From Antarctobacter albus (GTDB lineage Bacteria > Pseudomonadota > Alphaproteobacteria > Rhodobacterales > Rhodobacteraceae), in assembly GCF_900101505.1 (NCBI RefSeq), contig NZ_FMZI01000004.1, forward strand, positions 1 to 64,000: a DNA stretch of 64,000 nt, written 5' to 3'. Under the pieces are notes generated by a model. The model was not told where the DNA came from and ran no database searches. It was given only the letters and a program-made list of their open reading frames with translations. The position numbers and the translations under genes were made by a program. Numbering within the stretch: the stretch's first letter is position 1; every line of letters starts with the position of its first letter. Of the stretch, positions 43,057 to 51,670 are shown one piece after another.

Positions 43057-44432
43057 CGGGGGGGCACGTCGCCGTCATCGACATTGGCAAGACCAACGCC
43101 AAGCTGGCATTGGTCGACCCTGCCGACCTGGCGGAAGTCGCCGTCATCACCCGGCCAAACACGGTGCGTCCCGGTCCACCCTGGCCGCATTTCGATACCG
43201 AGGGACACTGGCAGTTCCTGCTGGACGGGCTTCGCGGCTTTCACGCGGCCCACGGTATTTCCGCGATCTCCGTCACCACGCATGGCGCCTGTGCCGCGTT
43301 GCTGGACGAAAAAGGTGGGCTGGCGGCGCCGATCCTCGATTACGAACATGACGGCCCGGACGACCTGTCGGCCGACTATGACGCACTGCGCCCGGGGTTT
43401 TCAGAAACAGGCTCTCCGCGCCTGGGCATGGGGCTGAACCTGGGGTCGCAACTGCACTGGATGCTGCAGACAGATCCGGGCTTGCGGGCGCGCACCGCGC
43501 GGATCGTCACCTATCCGCAGTATTGGGGGTTTCGCCTGACCGGCGTTGCCGCCACGGATGTGACCTCTCTGGGATGTCACACGGATCTCTGGCTGCCGGC
43601 CGAGGGGCGGTTTTCCCCTTTGGTGGACACGCTGGGCCTGGGCGGGATCATGGCCCCGCCACGCCGCCCGGACGAGGTTCTGGGCCCGATCACGGCGGAA
43701 GTGGCAAAGGCGACCGGTCTGCCGCCGGAGACACCGGTGCAATGCGGCATCCACGATTCCAACGCCTCGCTGTTGCCGCACCTGCGCAGCCAGCAGACCC
43801 CGTTTTCCGTGGTCTCGACCGGCACCTGGGTCATTGCGATGTCCATCGGGGGGCAACAGGTGGACCTGGACCCGGGAAAGGACACGCTCATCAACGTCAA
43901 CGCGCTGGGTGCGCCCGTACCGTCTGCGCGGTTCATGGGCGGACGCGAACATGACGTCGCCTCGGGCGGTGCCTATCCCGACCCCGATGAGACAGAGCTT
44001 GCTGCCGTCTTGCGCGACGGCATCATGCTGTTGCCGGCAGTAGAGCCCGGTTCTGGCCCCTTCCGGGGCCGGCAGGCGCGCTGGATCGGGGCGGAACCCG
44101 CGCCCGGCACCGGGCGGCGCGGGGCGGCGCTGGCCTTTTACCTGGCGCTGATGACGGCCCATTGCCTGCGGATCATCGGCCACGCGGGCCAGATCGTTGT
44201 CGAAGGCCCCTTTGCCCGTAACCGCGCCTATGCCCGGATGCTTGCGGCGGCGACCGGCGACCGGGTCATCCCTTCCGGCGCCGCCACGGGCACCTCGCAG
44301 GGGGCGGCGCTGCTGGTGGATGGGACGCGGCCCGCCATGCCCGCGCCGATTGCGCCAGCCGATGGGGCCGACCCGCTGGCAGCTCAAATGCGGGCCTATG
44401 CAGACCTCTGGCAGGACCGCAGCGGCGCCTGA
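43053..44432 (+). CDS. rhaK: FGGY-family rhamnulokinase
   Basis: A 459-residue carbohydrate kinase of the FGGY family with hexokinase-like fold. The N-terminal phosphate motif is [15 protein letters not shown] and the central catalytic region includes [14 protein letters not shown], where Asp is the likely base, then [11 protein letters not shown]; the second phosphate loop lies near [15 protein letters not shown]. In Rhizobium RhaK phosphorylates L-rhamnulose and is also needed for transport by the linked ABC system. It is the last gene of the rhaRSTPQUK arm, ending 20 nt from the convergent kinase gene. Confidence 0.9.
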   Translation: MTGGHVAVIDIGKTNAKLALVDPADLAEVAVITRPNTVRPGPPWPHFDTEGHWQFLLDGLRGFHAAHGISAISVTTHGACAALLDEKGGLAAPILDYEHDGPDDLSADYDALRPGFSETGSPRLGMGLNLGSQLHWMLQTDPGLRARTARIVTYPQYWGFRLTGVAATDVTSLGCHTDLWLPAEGRFSPLVDTLGLGGIMAPPRRPDEVLGPITAEVAKATGLPPETPVQCGIHDSNASLLPHLRSQQTPFSVVSTGTWVIAMSIGGQQVDLDPGKDTLINVNALGAPVPSARFMGGREHDVASGGAYPDPDETELAAVLRDGIMLLPAVEPGSGPFRGRQARWIGAEPAPGTGRRGAALAFYLALMTAHCLRIIGHAGQIVVEGPFARNRAYARMLAAATGDRVIPSGAATGTSQGAALLVDGTRPAMPAPIAPADGADPLAAQMRAYADLWQDRSGA

Positions 44433-44452
44433 CAGCGGCCATCCCCGAAGGT

Positions 44453-47400
44453 CTACGCCTGCCCTTCCTTCAAGGCCGCGTGGATCGCCTTTGCGAGGTC
44501 CGGCAAGGGACAGGGCTTCTGCAGCACCGGCAGCCCAAGCGCCCGGATCTCGTCCGAACCGACCTCGGCATGGCCAGACATCAGGACAATTGCCATCCGC
44601 GCGAACCGCGTGCAAATGGCGCGCGCCAGATCTATCCCCGAAACGCCACCCGGCATCAAGATATCGCTGAGAACCACATCGTAGTCGGCTCCGGCATCCA
44701 GCCGATCCAGTGCGGCCCGACCGGTCTCGGCCATGTCCACATCGTAGCCGAGATCGCGCAGCAATTCTGCCATCGGCTCGCGCAGCGCCGCCTGATCCTC
44801 GACCAGCAACAGGCGCCAGCCGTCGCCGCGCGGGATGGCCCCCGAGGTCTGCGGCAGCGCCCCGCCATCACCCGCGACACGCGGCAGGCGCAACCGGACC
44901 GTGGTCCCGTTGCCCGGCTCCGAAGAGAGCGACAGGCGCCCCGACGACCGCGCCGCAAGACTGTCGACCATCGCCAGGCCCAGCCCGGTGCCGCCCGCGT
45001 CGGTCTTTGTCGAAAAGAACGGGTCGGTCGCCTGGCGCAACACGTCTCCCGTCATGCCGGGGCCATTGTCAGACACGGCGATCTCCACCATGTGCCCGGT
45101 CTCCGCGTCCTCCTGGTCGGATGTGCGCATGTCGTATCTCCGGACCTGGATCACGATCTCGTCGCCCTGACCGGAGTCCGCCATCGCGTCGCGCGCATTC
45201 AGGATCAGGTTCAGCAGGGCGTTTTCCAATTCCCCCCTGACACAGTGTACAAAGACATCCTCGTCGACCGCCGGCAGGATCAGCCCGATGGCCTCTCCGA
45301 TGGCGGGCCGGGCCAGGCTTTCCAGTTCCTTTAGGCTTTCGCGCAGGCTGACCGCGCCGGGTTCCTGCGGCGACTGGCGGGAAAATCCCAGCAGGCGCTG
45401 CGTCAGGTTGTTGCCGTGTCTGACGGTGTCGATGATCCGGTCGACCGTCGCCGCAAGGGGGCCTTCGGCCTTCATCCGGATCAATTGCGCATTATAGAGG
45501 ATCGTGGCCAGGATATTGTTGAAGTCATGGGCCAGACCACCCGTCAACATCCCCAGCGAGGACAGCCTCTGGGACCGCTCCAGCTTTTGCCGGTTCAATT
45601 CGTTGTCATGGGTGTCTTCGACGATCATCAGCGCCGACAGCCCCGACCCCGGAGAAGTGACCGCATCGCTGGTCACACGGACATAGCGCGACGCCTGATC
45701 CGGACGGGCACGGAAAAGGCAAACCTGCCCGTTGGTCATTTCGCCACGAAAGAGGCGCTGAAGCGGGTCCCGCCCGGGATCGAGTGGCTCGGCGCTGATC
45801 GGTTCAAGGAACTGCGCGCTCTCGGGCCAATGTTGCGGTGAGACGTCCCCCTCCAAGCCCAGCAGCACCCGACCGCCCGGGTTGATGACAGCCATCTCTC
45901 CGCCGGTGCCAAAGCCGAAGACCCCCTGCCGCGTGCTCGCCAGGATCGCCGCAAGCCTCTCGCTGGCCAGCGCCGTCTGGGCGCGCAGCCGATCGGCATT
46001 GGCGCGGGCGCGCCAGTTCTGGACCAGGAAGGCCAGCGCCCCCAGGATGGCCAGCGCCCCGCCGCCATAGAGGATCAGGTTGACCCGCCGGTCGGTCCAG
46101 AACACCGGGTCCTCCATCCATTGCCGGGCCAGATCGCGGTATTGGTCAGAACCGACATACCCCCGGATGACCACGTCCAGCCGTCGCTGCAAATCCCCCA
46201 GGCCCGGCCGCATTGCAATGGCCAGGTCGTTCCGGAACACCGGCGCGTCGAGCTGGGCAAAGGCATCGCTCAACCCCATTTCCTGGACCGTCCTCTGGAA
46301 GGTCACGCGCGGCATCACCAAGGCGTCGATCCGACCCGCACGCAGATCCTGCGCACCGCCTCTGACCTCGGGCAACATGACCAGCGGCACGCCGAGATCC
46401 GCCGCGATCTCGGCGCGCAACGGGCTGCTCTGGATGATACCGATCCGCCCTTCTTCCGGTCGCAGCTCTCGGCCCGCGTCGGCGGCACGAACGAAAATGG
46501 CATATTCGATCGTCTGGATCGGTGCGCTGAACTGCAACAGGTTCCGCTCTGCCTCTGTCACGCTGCGCAAGGGCAGGAGATCGAAGGCGCCGGCCCTTGG
46601 CCCCCGCGCCCAACTTTCCAGCGTGATCGGTTCGAACTGCACGGCGATGTCCGCGCGCGCCGCCAGGTCGCGCAGCACCTCGACCGCGAAACCGCGGACC
46701 CGCCCGTCTTCCTCGACCAGGTGGTAGGGCGGGAAATGCGATACACCCACGGTCAGCACATCCGGAACCGGCACCGGCGGCACCATGAGCCAGCTCGCGC
46801 GCAGATCGTCCAGTGCCCCGCTGTCCTCCAGGCGTGCAAGCGCCGCCTCGATCCCCGGCAAGAGAGGGGCAAATTCCGGGCGAAGCGCGACAAAATGGGA
46901 ATTTTCCCGCACCGGCGGAAATGTCGGGCGCACAAGCCCATCCAGCCCGGTCCGGCGCAGCGTTCTTTCGCCCAACGCGGACAGGACGATCACCCCGTCC
47001 ACCTGGCCATCGAGAAGATGCGCGAAGGCCGTGACCTGGTCATCATAGGGCACCATGACGCTGCCTTCAGGTGGTCTCATCCGGCTGGCGACCGTGTTGC
47101 GCAGGACACCTATGCGCCTGTCAGTGAAGGTTTCGAAGCGCCAGTCTCGCGGGGCGTCAGCGCGGACGAACAGGACGAAGCGCGTTTCCGCGACTGGTCC
47201 GGCAAACAAGAGCTGGCCATCGTCGATGGCGCCTCTGCCAACACCGGCCAGCAAATCGGCACGCCCCCGGGACAGCGCCGGCAGCACCTCCGTCGTCAGG
47301 CCGACATCGACGAGGTCGATTTCGAACCCTGCCTCCTCTGCGAGCATCCGGGCGAGGTCGAGGAAGAAACTGCGCGGAGTCCCGTCCGCCTCGACAAATC

Positions 47401-47539
47401 CGAAACTGGAATCGCCTGCCCAGGGAACGCGCAACACTTGCCTCTCGGGGGATTGTGCGCCCGCCGTCAGTGGCATCAGCAAGAAAAACACCCCGATCAG
47501 CAGCCACCGGGCCCGCGAAGACGCGAAAAGGATTCTCAA
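44453..47539 (-). CDS. Hybrid sensor histidine kinase with two periplasmic solute-binding domains
   Basis: A 1028-residue membrane sensor. In order: signal peptide (1-29, ending LTAGAQ); two type-3 solute-binding domains (about 35-250 and 260-485, the second opening VLTVGVSHFPPYHLVEEDG); one membrane helix (LILYGGGALAILGALAFLV); a PAS-like domain; HisKA with LGMLTGGLAHDFNN carrying the phospho-His; HATPase with NALLNLILNARDAM, DNGPGM and GGTGLGLAM; and a C-terminal receiver with the phosphoacceptor in VVLSDILMPG. TTG 47539 is the start, with GAGGAG 7 nt upstream; there is no better codon near the signal peptide. The plan is that of BvgS/EvgS. Divergent from a receiver protein and near a TRAP system, it probably senses an amino acid or organic acid. 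Confidence 0.88.
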   Translation of the reverse strand: MRILFASSRARWLLIGVFFLLMPLTAGAQSPERQVLRVPWAGDSSFGFVEADGTPRSFFLDLARMLAEEAGFEIDLVDVGLTTEVLPALSRGRADLLAGVGRGAIDDGQLLFAGPVAETRFVLFVRADAPRDWRFETFTDRRIGVLRNTVASRMRPPEGSVMVPYDDQVTAFAHLLDGQVDGVIVLSALGERTLRRTGLDGLVRPTFPPVRENSHFVALRPEFAPLLPGIEAALARLEDSGALDDLRASWLMVPPVPVPDVLTVGVSHFPPYHLVEEDGRVRGFAVEVLRDLAARADIAVQFEPITLESWARGPRAGAFDLLPLRSVTEAERNLLQFSAPIQTIEYAIFVRAADAGRELRPEEGRIGIIQSSPLRAEIAADLGVPLVMLPEVRGGAQDLRAGRIDALVMPRVTFQRTVQEMGLSDAFAQLDAPVFRNDLAIAMRPGLGDLQRRLDVVIRGYVGSDQYRDLARQWMEDPVFWTDRRVNLILYGGGALAILGALAFLVQNWRARANADRLRAQTALASERLAAILASTRQGVFGFGTGGEMAVINPGGRVLLGLEGDVSPQHWPESAQFLEPISAEPLDPGRDPLQRLFRGEMTNGQVCLFRARPDQASRYVRVTSDAVTSPGSGLSALMIVEDTHDNELNRQKLERSQRLSSLGMLTGGLAHDFNNILATILYNAQLIRMKAEGPLAATVDRIIDTVRHGNNLTQRLLGFSRQSPQEPGAVSLRESLKELESLARPAIGEAIGLILPAVDEDVFVHCVRGELENALLNLILNARDAMADSGQGDEIVIQVRRYDMRTSDQEDAETGHMVEIAVSDNGPGMTGDVLRQATDPFFSTKTDAGGTGLGLAMVDSLAARSSGRLSLSSEPGNGTTVRLRLPRVAGDGGALPQTSGAIPRGDGWRLLLVEDQAALREPMAELLRDLGYDVDMAETGRAALDRLDAGADYDVVLSDILMPGGVSGIDLARAICTRFARMAIVLMSGHAEVGSDEIRALGLPVLQKPCPLPDLAKAIHAALKEGQA

Positions 47540-47591
47540 ATGATGGCTCCTCGACCGCCGGGGACGCGCGATTATAGATTGTGGCCACGGG

Positions 47592-47629
47592 TTTCCAATG
47601 GCATTTCCAACTGGATAACTCATTGGAAA
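47592..47629. promoter_or_regulatory. Inverted repeat between the hybrid kinase and response-regulator genes
   Basis: TTTCCAATG (47592-47600) and CATTGGAAA (47621-47629) are perfect 9-bp inverted arms 20 nt apart, with an additional TTTCCAA half-box at 47604-47610. They lie in the 101-nt gap between the divergent TTG starts and are a likely operator shared by both genes. The protein that binds is unknown. Confidence 0.55.
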
Positions 47630-47640
47630 GCAGTGTTCAC

Positions 47641-48015
47641 TTGACCGACGCGACAAAGATCCTGGTGATCGAGGACAACGGGCCCTTTCTCGCGGCGCTG
47701 GCCGATACGCTCGAGATGTTCGGTTACGCGGTCGAACAGCTCTCGGACCCGGCCAGGGCCCTGAATCGGGTGGCAAGCGCCCCCGGTTTCGACATCCTGG
47801 TGGTCGACCTGCACCTTGGGGCATTGCTCTCGGGCACGGAGGTCGCGCAGGCAGCACGACAAAGCGCGCCGGACCTTCCCGTGATCCTTCTGACCGGCGG
47901 ACAAACCGACGGGCCGCCCCACACCCTCGCGTCCAGCGAATTGGTGATGAAGACAGACGGGCCTATGGCCCTGCGCGATGCGCTTGACCGGGCCAGCGCG
48001 GCGCTGGCGGACTGA
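47641..48015 (+). CDS. Receiver-domain-only response regulator
   Basis: A single receiver domain of about 124 residues with intact active site: acidic pair E11-D12, phosphoacceptor D56 in VVDLHLG, T85 in LLTGG and K104. No DNA-binding or enzymatic output domain follows. TTG 47641 is preferred since the domain starts at once and the inverted-repeat element then lies outside the gene; an in-frame GTG at 47581 would add 20 residues encoded by that element. Divergent from the hybrid kinase, it likely serves as phosphorelay partner or phosphate sink. Confidence 0.78.
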   Translation: MTDATKILVIEDNGPFLAALADTLEMFGYAVEQLSDPARALNRVASAPGFDILVVDLHLGALLSGTEVAQAARQSAPDLPVILLTGGQTDGPPHTLASSELVMKTDGPMALRDALDRASAALAD

Positions 48016-48022
48016 CCGGCAG

Positions 48023-49324
48023 CTACAGCAGCCCCGGCAGGAACAGAACCGCCGCCGGGAAGGCGATTGTCAGGATCACCACCACGAGATCCGCCAGAAG
48101 GAAGGGGATCACCCCGGCAAAGATCTGCGCAGTGGTGACATATTTGTAGGCCACGTTCTTGATGACGAAGACGTTCAGCCCCACCGGCGGCGTGATCATC
48201 CCGATTTCCAGCAGCTTGACCACCAGCACCCCGAACCAGACCAGGCTCAGCCCCTGGCTTTGCAGAACTGGCAGGAACACCGGCAGCGTGACCAGCATGG
48301 CGCCCACCGGCTCCATGAAGGTGCCAAGCGCCAGGTAGATCAGCACCACGATCAGCATGAGTTGCACATAGGTCAGGTCCGCGCCCGCGACCCAGGAATT
48401 GATGAAGCCCGACAGCCCCGACAGGCCCAGGAAGCGTGTGAACATCGCCGCCCCCACCGCGATGATGAAAAGCGAGCCGGTCGTGGTGACGGTTTCCAGC
48501 AACGACTGGCTGACGACCTCGCGGGACAGGCGGCCGGTGACGGCGGAAATGACGATGGTGCCCAGCGCGCCCACGGCGCCCGCCTCCGTGGCGGAAAAGA
48601 ACTCGGCAAAGAGCCCGCCAAAGACCAGCACGATCAGCGCCAGGATCGGCAGGACGTTCAGCACGGCACTGCGCGTCGTGCCCGTCTCGGGCGCGTCGAT
48701 GCGGGGGGGCACCACGTCCGGGCGAAACAGGCTGATGAGCAGGATCACGGCACAATAGGACACCGCCGTCACCAGCCCGATGCCGATGCCGCCGACAAAG
48801 ACCTGCGTGATCGAGGTTTCGGCAAAGACGCCGTAGAGGATCATCAGGATCGACGGCGGGATCAGCGCACCGATGGTCCCCCCCGCCGCGATGGATCCGG
48901 CGGCGATGGAGGGGCGATAGCCCGCCTTGACCATTTCCGGGATGGCGATGCGCCCCATTGCGGCAGCGCAGGCCAGCGACGACCCCGACACGGCGGCAAA
49001 GCCCGAACAGGCAAAGACCGAGGAAATCGCCAGCCCGCCCGGCAGCCTGCGCAGCACCAGTTTGGCCGCCTCGAACAGCCCCCCGGTCAGCCCGGCATGA
49101 AAGGCGACGAACCCCATCAGCAGGAACATCGGCACCGCCGACAACGTCCAGGAGGCGACGAAATCGTAAGGCGTGGAATAGAGGATGCCGACCGCCGGTT
49201 TGATCCCGACAAGGCTGACCACCCCGCCGAAACTGACCGCGATCAGCGCCATCGCCACGGGCACCCGCAACAGCAACAGGACGATCAGGATGCCAACCCC
49301 GTAGAACCCCGTCTCGACGCTCAT
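48023..49324 (-). CDS. TRAP transporter large permease subunit (DctM)
   Basis: A 433-residue DctM protein with about 12 helices. Family stretches include SAVPMFLLMGFVAFHAGLTGGLFEA, GGTIGALIPPSILMILYGVFAETS and IGMITPPVGLNVFVIKN. It overlaps dctQ by four bases (ATGA) and is the last gene of the marR-dctPQM operon. Close association with a feruloyl-CoA-synthase-type gene suggests import of a phenylpropanoid or other aromatic carboxylate. Confidence 0.94.
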   Translation of the reverse strand: MSVETGFYGVGILIVLLLLRVPVAMALIAVSFGGVVSLVGIKPAVGILYSTPYDFVASWTLSAVPMFLLMGFVAFHAGLTGGLFEAAKLVLRRLPGGLAISSVFACSGFAAVSGSSLACAAAMGRIAIPEMVKAGYRPSIAAGSIAAGGTIGALIPPSILMILYGVFAETSITQVFVGGIGIGLVTAVSYCAVILLISLFRPDVVPPRIDAPETGTTRSAVLNVLPILALIVLVFGGLFAEFFSATEAGAVGALGTIVISAVTGRLSREVVSQSLLETVTTTGSLFIIAVGAAMFTRFLGLSGLSGFINSWVAGADLTYVQLMLIVVLIYLALGTFMEPVGAMLVTLPVFLPVLQSQGLSLVWFGVLVVKLLEIGMITPPVGLNVFVIKNVAYKYVTTAQIFAGVIPFLLADLVVVILTIAFPAAVLFLPGLL

Positions 49325-49821
49325 GCGCTACGTCCGATCTGCCGTGCGCGGTCGGCGGCCTTGACCAGGCAGGCACCCGTTGCCAGCGCAAAGCCCAGCG
49401 TCGGGAAGATGTAGCTGGGGTAGGTCAGGAACTCGATATCGCCCAGTTCGATCATCGTGCCCCTTTTCCAGTTGGACACCATCGACCCCCAGGTCGCCCA
49501 GGCCAGCGTGCCGTAGATCCCGCAGGCAATGGCCGCGACCAGCGCGTCCGAAAGTTGCCGCAGCCAGGGCGGCAGGAAGCTGTCGATCAGCTCGACCGAG
49601 ACCATTTCATCGCGCAACTCGATATAGGCCAGCGGCAGAAAGGCCAGCGGCACCATGTAGTAACGGGCCACCATCGCGTTGGTCGAACTGAAGGAATAGC
49701 GAAAGAGGTTTCTCAACACCACGTCGAGGCAGATGTGCAGCATCATCACGACAACCGCGATGGCGCCCAGAAGGGCAAGCACGCGGGCAATCCGTGACGC
49801 GGCCTGTGTCAGCGCGTTCAT
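49321..49821 (-). CDS. TRAP transporter small permease subunit (DctQ)
   Basis: A 166-residue four-helix protein of normal DctQ length. Conserved pattern: VVLRNLFRYSFSSTNAMVARYYMVPLAFLPLAYIELRDEM. The loop between helices 3 and 4 contains WKRGTMIELGDIEFLTYPSYIFP. It starts at ATG 49821, 66 nt after dctP; this gap includes a short GGGGC/GCCCC hairpin (49844-49858). It overlaps dctM by 4 nt. Confidence 0.92.
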   Translation of the reverse strand: MNALTQAASRIARVLALLGAIAVVVMMLHICLDVVLRNLFRYSFSSTNAMVARYYMVPLAFLPLAYIELRDEMVSVELIDSFLPPWLRQLSDALVAAIACGIYGTLAWATWGSMVSNWKRGTMIELGDIEFLTYPSYIFPTLGFALATGACLVKAADRARQIGRSA

Positions 49822-49887
49822 GTGTCGGGCTTTCCGGTCGGATGGGGCGCCCTGCCCCGCGCCGCGCGCGGGACCGGGCCAGAGGTG

Positions 49888-50979
49888 TCAGAGACCGTAG
49901 CTCGCCAGGTCAACCTTGCTCCAGATCCGCTCCCAGGCCAGTTCGGCCAGGGCATCGGGATCGTTGCCCGTGTCGGCGATCAACTCGGACCATTCGTCGA
50001 CCAGCCGGGCAAAATCGGCGGCGATGTCCCCGGCCTTGGCGATCTGTGCCTCGCGGTCCGCCGCGGCAAACCCCTCGGAAGCGGCCAGCAGGTCGTCGGA
50101 GGCCTCGACCACCACGATGTCAGAGCCGGCCACCGCTTCGCGCGCGTCGGCGGGTAGTTGATAGGCCCAGCGGTCGGTCAGGTCGAAATTCGCCCGGTTG
50201 GCGGCCTTGACGATCATCAGGCGCTGTTCCTCGGACAGGCGCTGCCATGTCGGCAAGGCAACCGTAAAGTTGGAGGTGGCGTGATAGGTGCCGATGGGCA
50301 CCGTGTTGAAATGCGTGGCGATGTCGACCAACCGATAGGACAGCATGTCCACGACAGAGGCCATCGTACCGTCGATCACGCCCTGGCTCATCGCCTCGAA
50401 GGTGGCTCCGACACCCATCGGGACGCCGGTGGCACCAAAATGCTCGGCCCAGCGCGAATAGGGCGCCCCGCCCGACCGCAGGCGCAGCCCCTGCAGATCC
50501 TCAACGGAGTCCACCGGCTTGGTGGTGATCAGGCCGTAGACGTCCGAAGACCCCGCCCCGAGAAAGACACCGCCGAACGCCTTGTATTCCTGCTGGCAGG
50601 GTTCGCAGGTGACCACCCATTCGGTCATGGCCAGCGCCATCGCATGCGGGTTGCGCCCCTGAAGCGCCAGGTCACCCGCCACGCCGGTCAACGGGAAATC
50701 CGCCGCGAAATACAGCGGCAGCGAGTTGCCGATGTCCGCCAGGCCCGAGTTCAGTGCATCCGCCATCTGCGGCAAGGCCACCACCTCGGGGCCCAGCAGC
50801 GTGGTTCCGATCGTGCCGCCGGATTCCTTTGCCAGGTACTCGGCAAAATGGGTGTACATGTAGTGGGCCGGATGCGCCGGCGGGGCCGCAGGCGCCAGGC
50901 GCAGGTCCTGTGCAGCAACCGTTCCCGCGATCAAGGTCCCCGCCACGGCCAGCGCCGCGAATGAGAAGGTCGTCTTCAT
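49888..50979 (-). CDS. TRAP transporter solute-binding protein (DctP), probable aromatic-acid receptor
   Basis: A 363-residue periplasmic protein. The signal peptide spans about 1-24 (ending IAGTVAAQ). The mature part starts DLRLAPAAPPAHPAHYMYTHFAEYLAKESGG. The conserved region GLRLRSGGAPYSRWAEHFGATGVPM frames the carboxylate-binding arginine. CEPCQQEY near residue 160 holds two cysteines three apart, possibly a disulphide, which is unusual for the family. Regulator and ligase genes nearby (MarR, feruloyl-CoA synthase type) point to a hydroxycinnamate-like ligand. Confidence 0.92.
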   Translation of the reverse strand: MKTTFSFAALAVAGTLIAGTVAAQDLRLAPAAPPAHPAHYMYTHFAEYLAKESGGTIGTTLLGPEVVALPQMADALNSGLADIGNSLPLYFAADFPLTGVAGDLALQGRNPHAMALAMTEWVVTCEPCQQEYKAFGGVFLGAGSSDVYGLITTKPVDSVEDLQGLRLRSGGAPYSRWAEHFGATGVPMGVGATFEAMSQGVIDGTMASVVDMLSYRLVDIATHFNTVPIGTYHATSNFTVALPTWQRLSEEQRLMIVKAANRANFDLTDRWAYQLPADAREAVAGSDIVVVEASDDLLAASEGFAAADREAQIAKAGDIAADFARLVDEWSELIADTGNDPDALAELAWERIWSKVDLASYGL

Positions 50980-51057
50980 CGTTCTATCCTCCCTGGATGA
51001 AGTCCGTGTACGGCCTGCCGGGTTGCGCGCCTCCTCGCGGCATCCCGGGGCCGTGGT

Positions 51058-51573
51058 TCAGTCGTCCGCCTTGCGCCCCACCCCGCTGTATCGCCGCAGC
51101 AGATGGGCAAGCTGACGGCACTCGGCGTCGCTCAGCCCGTGATTGTGATAATCGTCGTGCCCGAAAAAGGCGTCCCGGTGGTCCCGGACAAAGGCCTCGC
51201 CACCTTCGGTCAGGTACAGGCGGACCGACCGCCGGTCGTCGTCCGGAATGACCCGGCGGATACGGTCCTGGACCTCCAGCCGGCGGATCATCTTGGTCAT
51301 CTGCGCGGGCTTGATGCCCAGCGTTTCCGCCAGCAATCCCTGCCGGACCCCCGGGTTCCGCAGGATCACCCACATGACCGAGAATTCTCCGGGGCGGAGA
51401 CCGATCTCGTCGAAGGCCGCGTAGAACCGTTCGTAGGCCCGCACCTGCGAGATCCGCAGCAGGAACCCCAGTGAGTTCTCCAGTTCATGCAGGGAAACGG
51501 CCCCATCCGTGTCCGGTGCGGCCTCTACGCCGGGCCGATCCTGGTCGGGCCTGAAGGTGTCCCCTTCGTTCAC
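51058..51573 (-). CDS. MarR-family transcriptional regulator
   Basis: A 171-residue MarR-type winged-helix protein. The recognition region is GVRQGLLAETLGIKPAQMTKMIRRLEVQDRIRRVIPDDDRRSVRLYLTEGG, with the conserved wing DDDRRSVRL. GTG 51573 is preceded by AGGAGG at 5 nt. It heads the dctPQM operon (78 nt to dctP) and is divergent from the ligase gene. MarR proteins beside hydroxycinnamate genes (FerR/CouR type) usually repress and are relieved by the aroyl-CoA product, which fits this layout. Confidence 0.9.
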   Translation of the reverse strand: MNEGDTFRPDQDRPGVEAAPDTDGAVSLHELENSLGFLLRISQVRAYERFYAAFDEIGLRPGEFSVMWVILRNPGVRQGLLAETLGIKPAQMTKMIRRLEVQDRIRRVIPDDDRRSVRLYLTEGGEAFVRDHRDAFFGHDDYHNHGLSDAECRQLAHLLRRYSGVGRKADD

Positions 51574-51598
51574 GCGCGCCTCCTGCGATTGCCCCGAT

Positions 51599-51627
51599 TC
51601 TATATTTTTAAATTGTTTCCGAGTAAA
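51599..51627 (-). promoter_or_regulatory. Promoter of the marR-dctPQM operon
   Basis: On the minus strand TTTACT (51622-51627) and TATAGA (51599-51604) are separated by exactly 17 nt, about 30-55 nt upstream of the GTG start of marR. The region is strikingly AT-rich and is overlapped by the inverted repeat at 51610-51633. Confidence 0.55.
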
Positions 51628-51633
51628 GAATTT
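51610..51633. promoter_or_regulatory. Candidate MarR operator
   Basis: AAATTGTTT (51610-51618) and AAAGAATTT (51625-51633) form an inverted repeat with 8 of 9 bases matching and a 6-nt spacer. It covers the -35 and spacer of the marR promoter and lies 38 nt upstream of the divergent ligase start, so one bound MarR dimer could silence both operons. Confidence 0.6.
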
Positions 51634-51670
51634 CGTAGGACATGAACTGAGCCAGGGGGAGGGTTCGGCC

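Noticed and set aside
47540-47857. N-terminal extension of the hybrid kinase frame.
   Set aside because: The extra 106 codons are Arg/Pro-rich, overlap the divergent receiver gene and precede a proper signal peptide whose TTG start has GAGGAG upstream.
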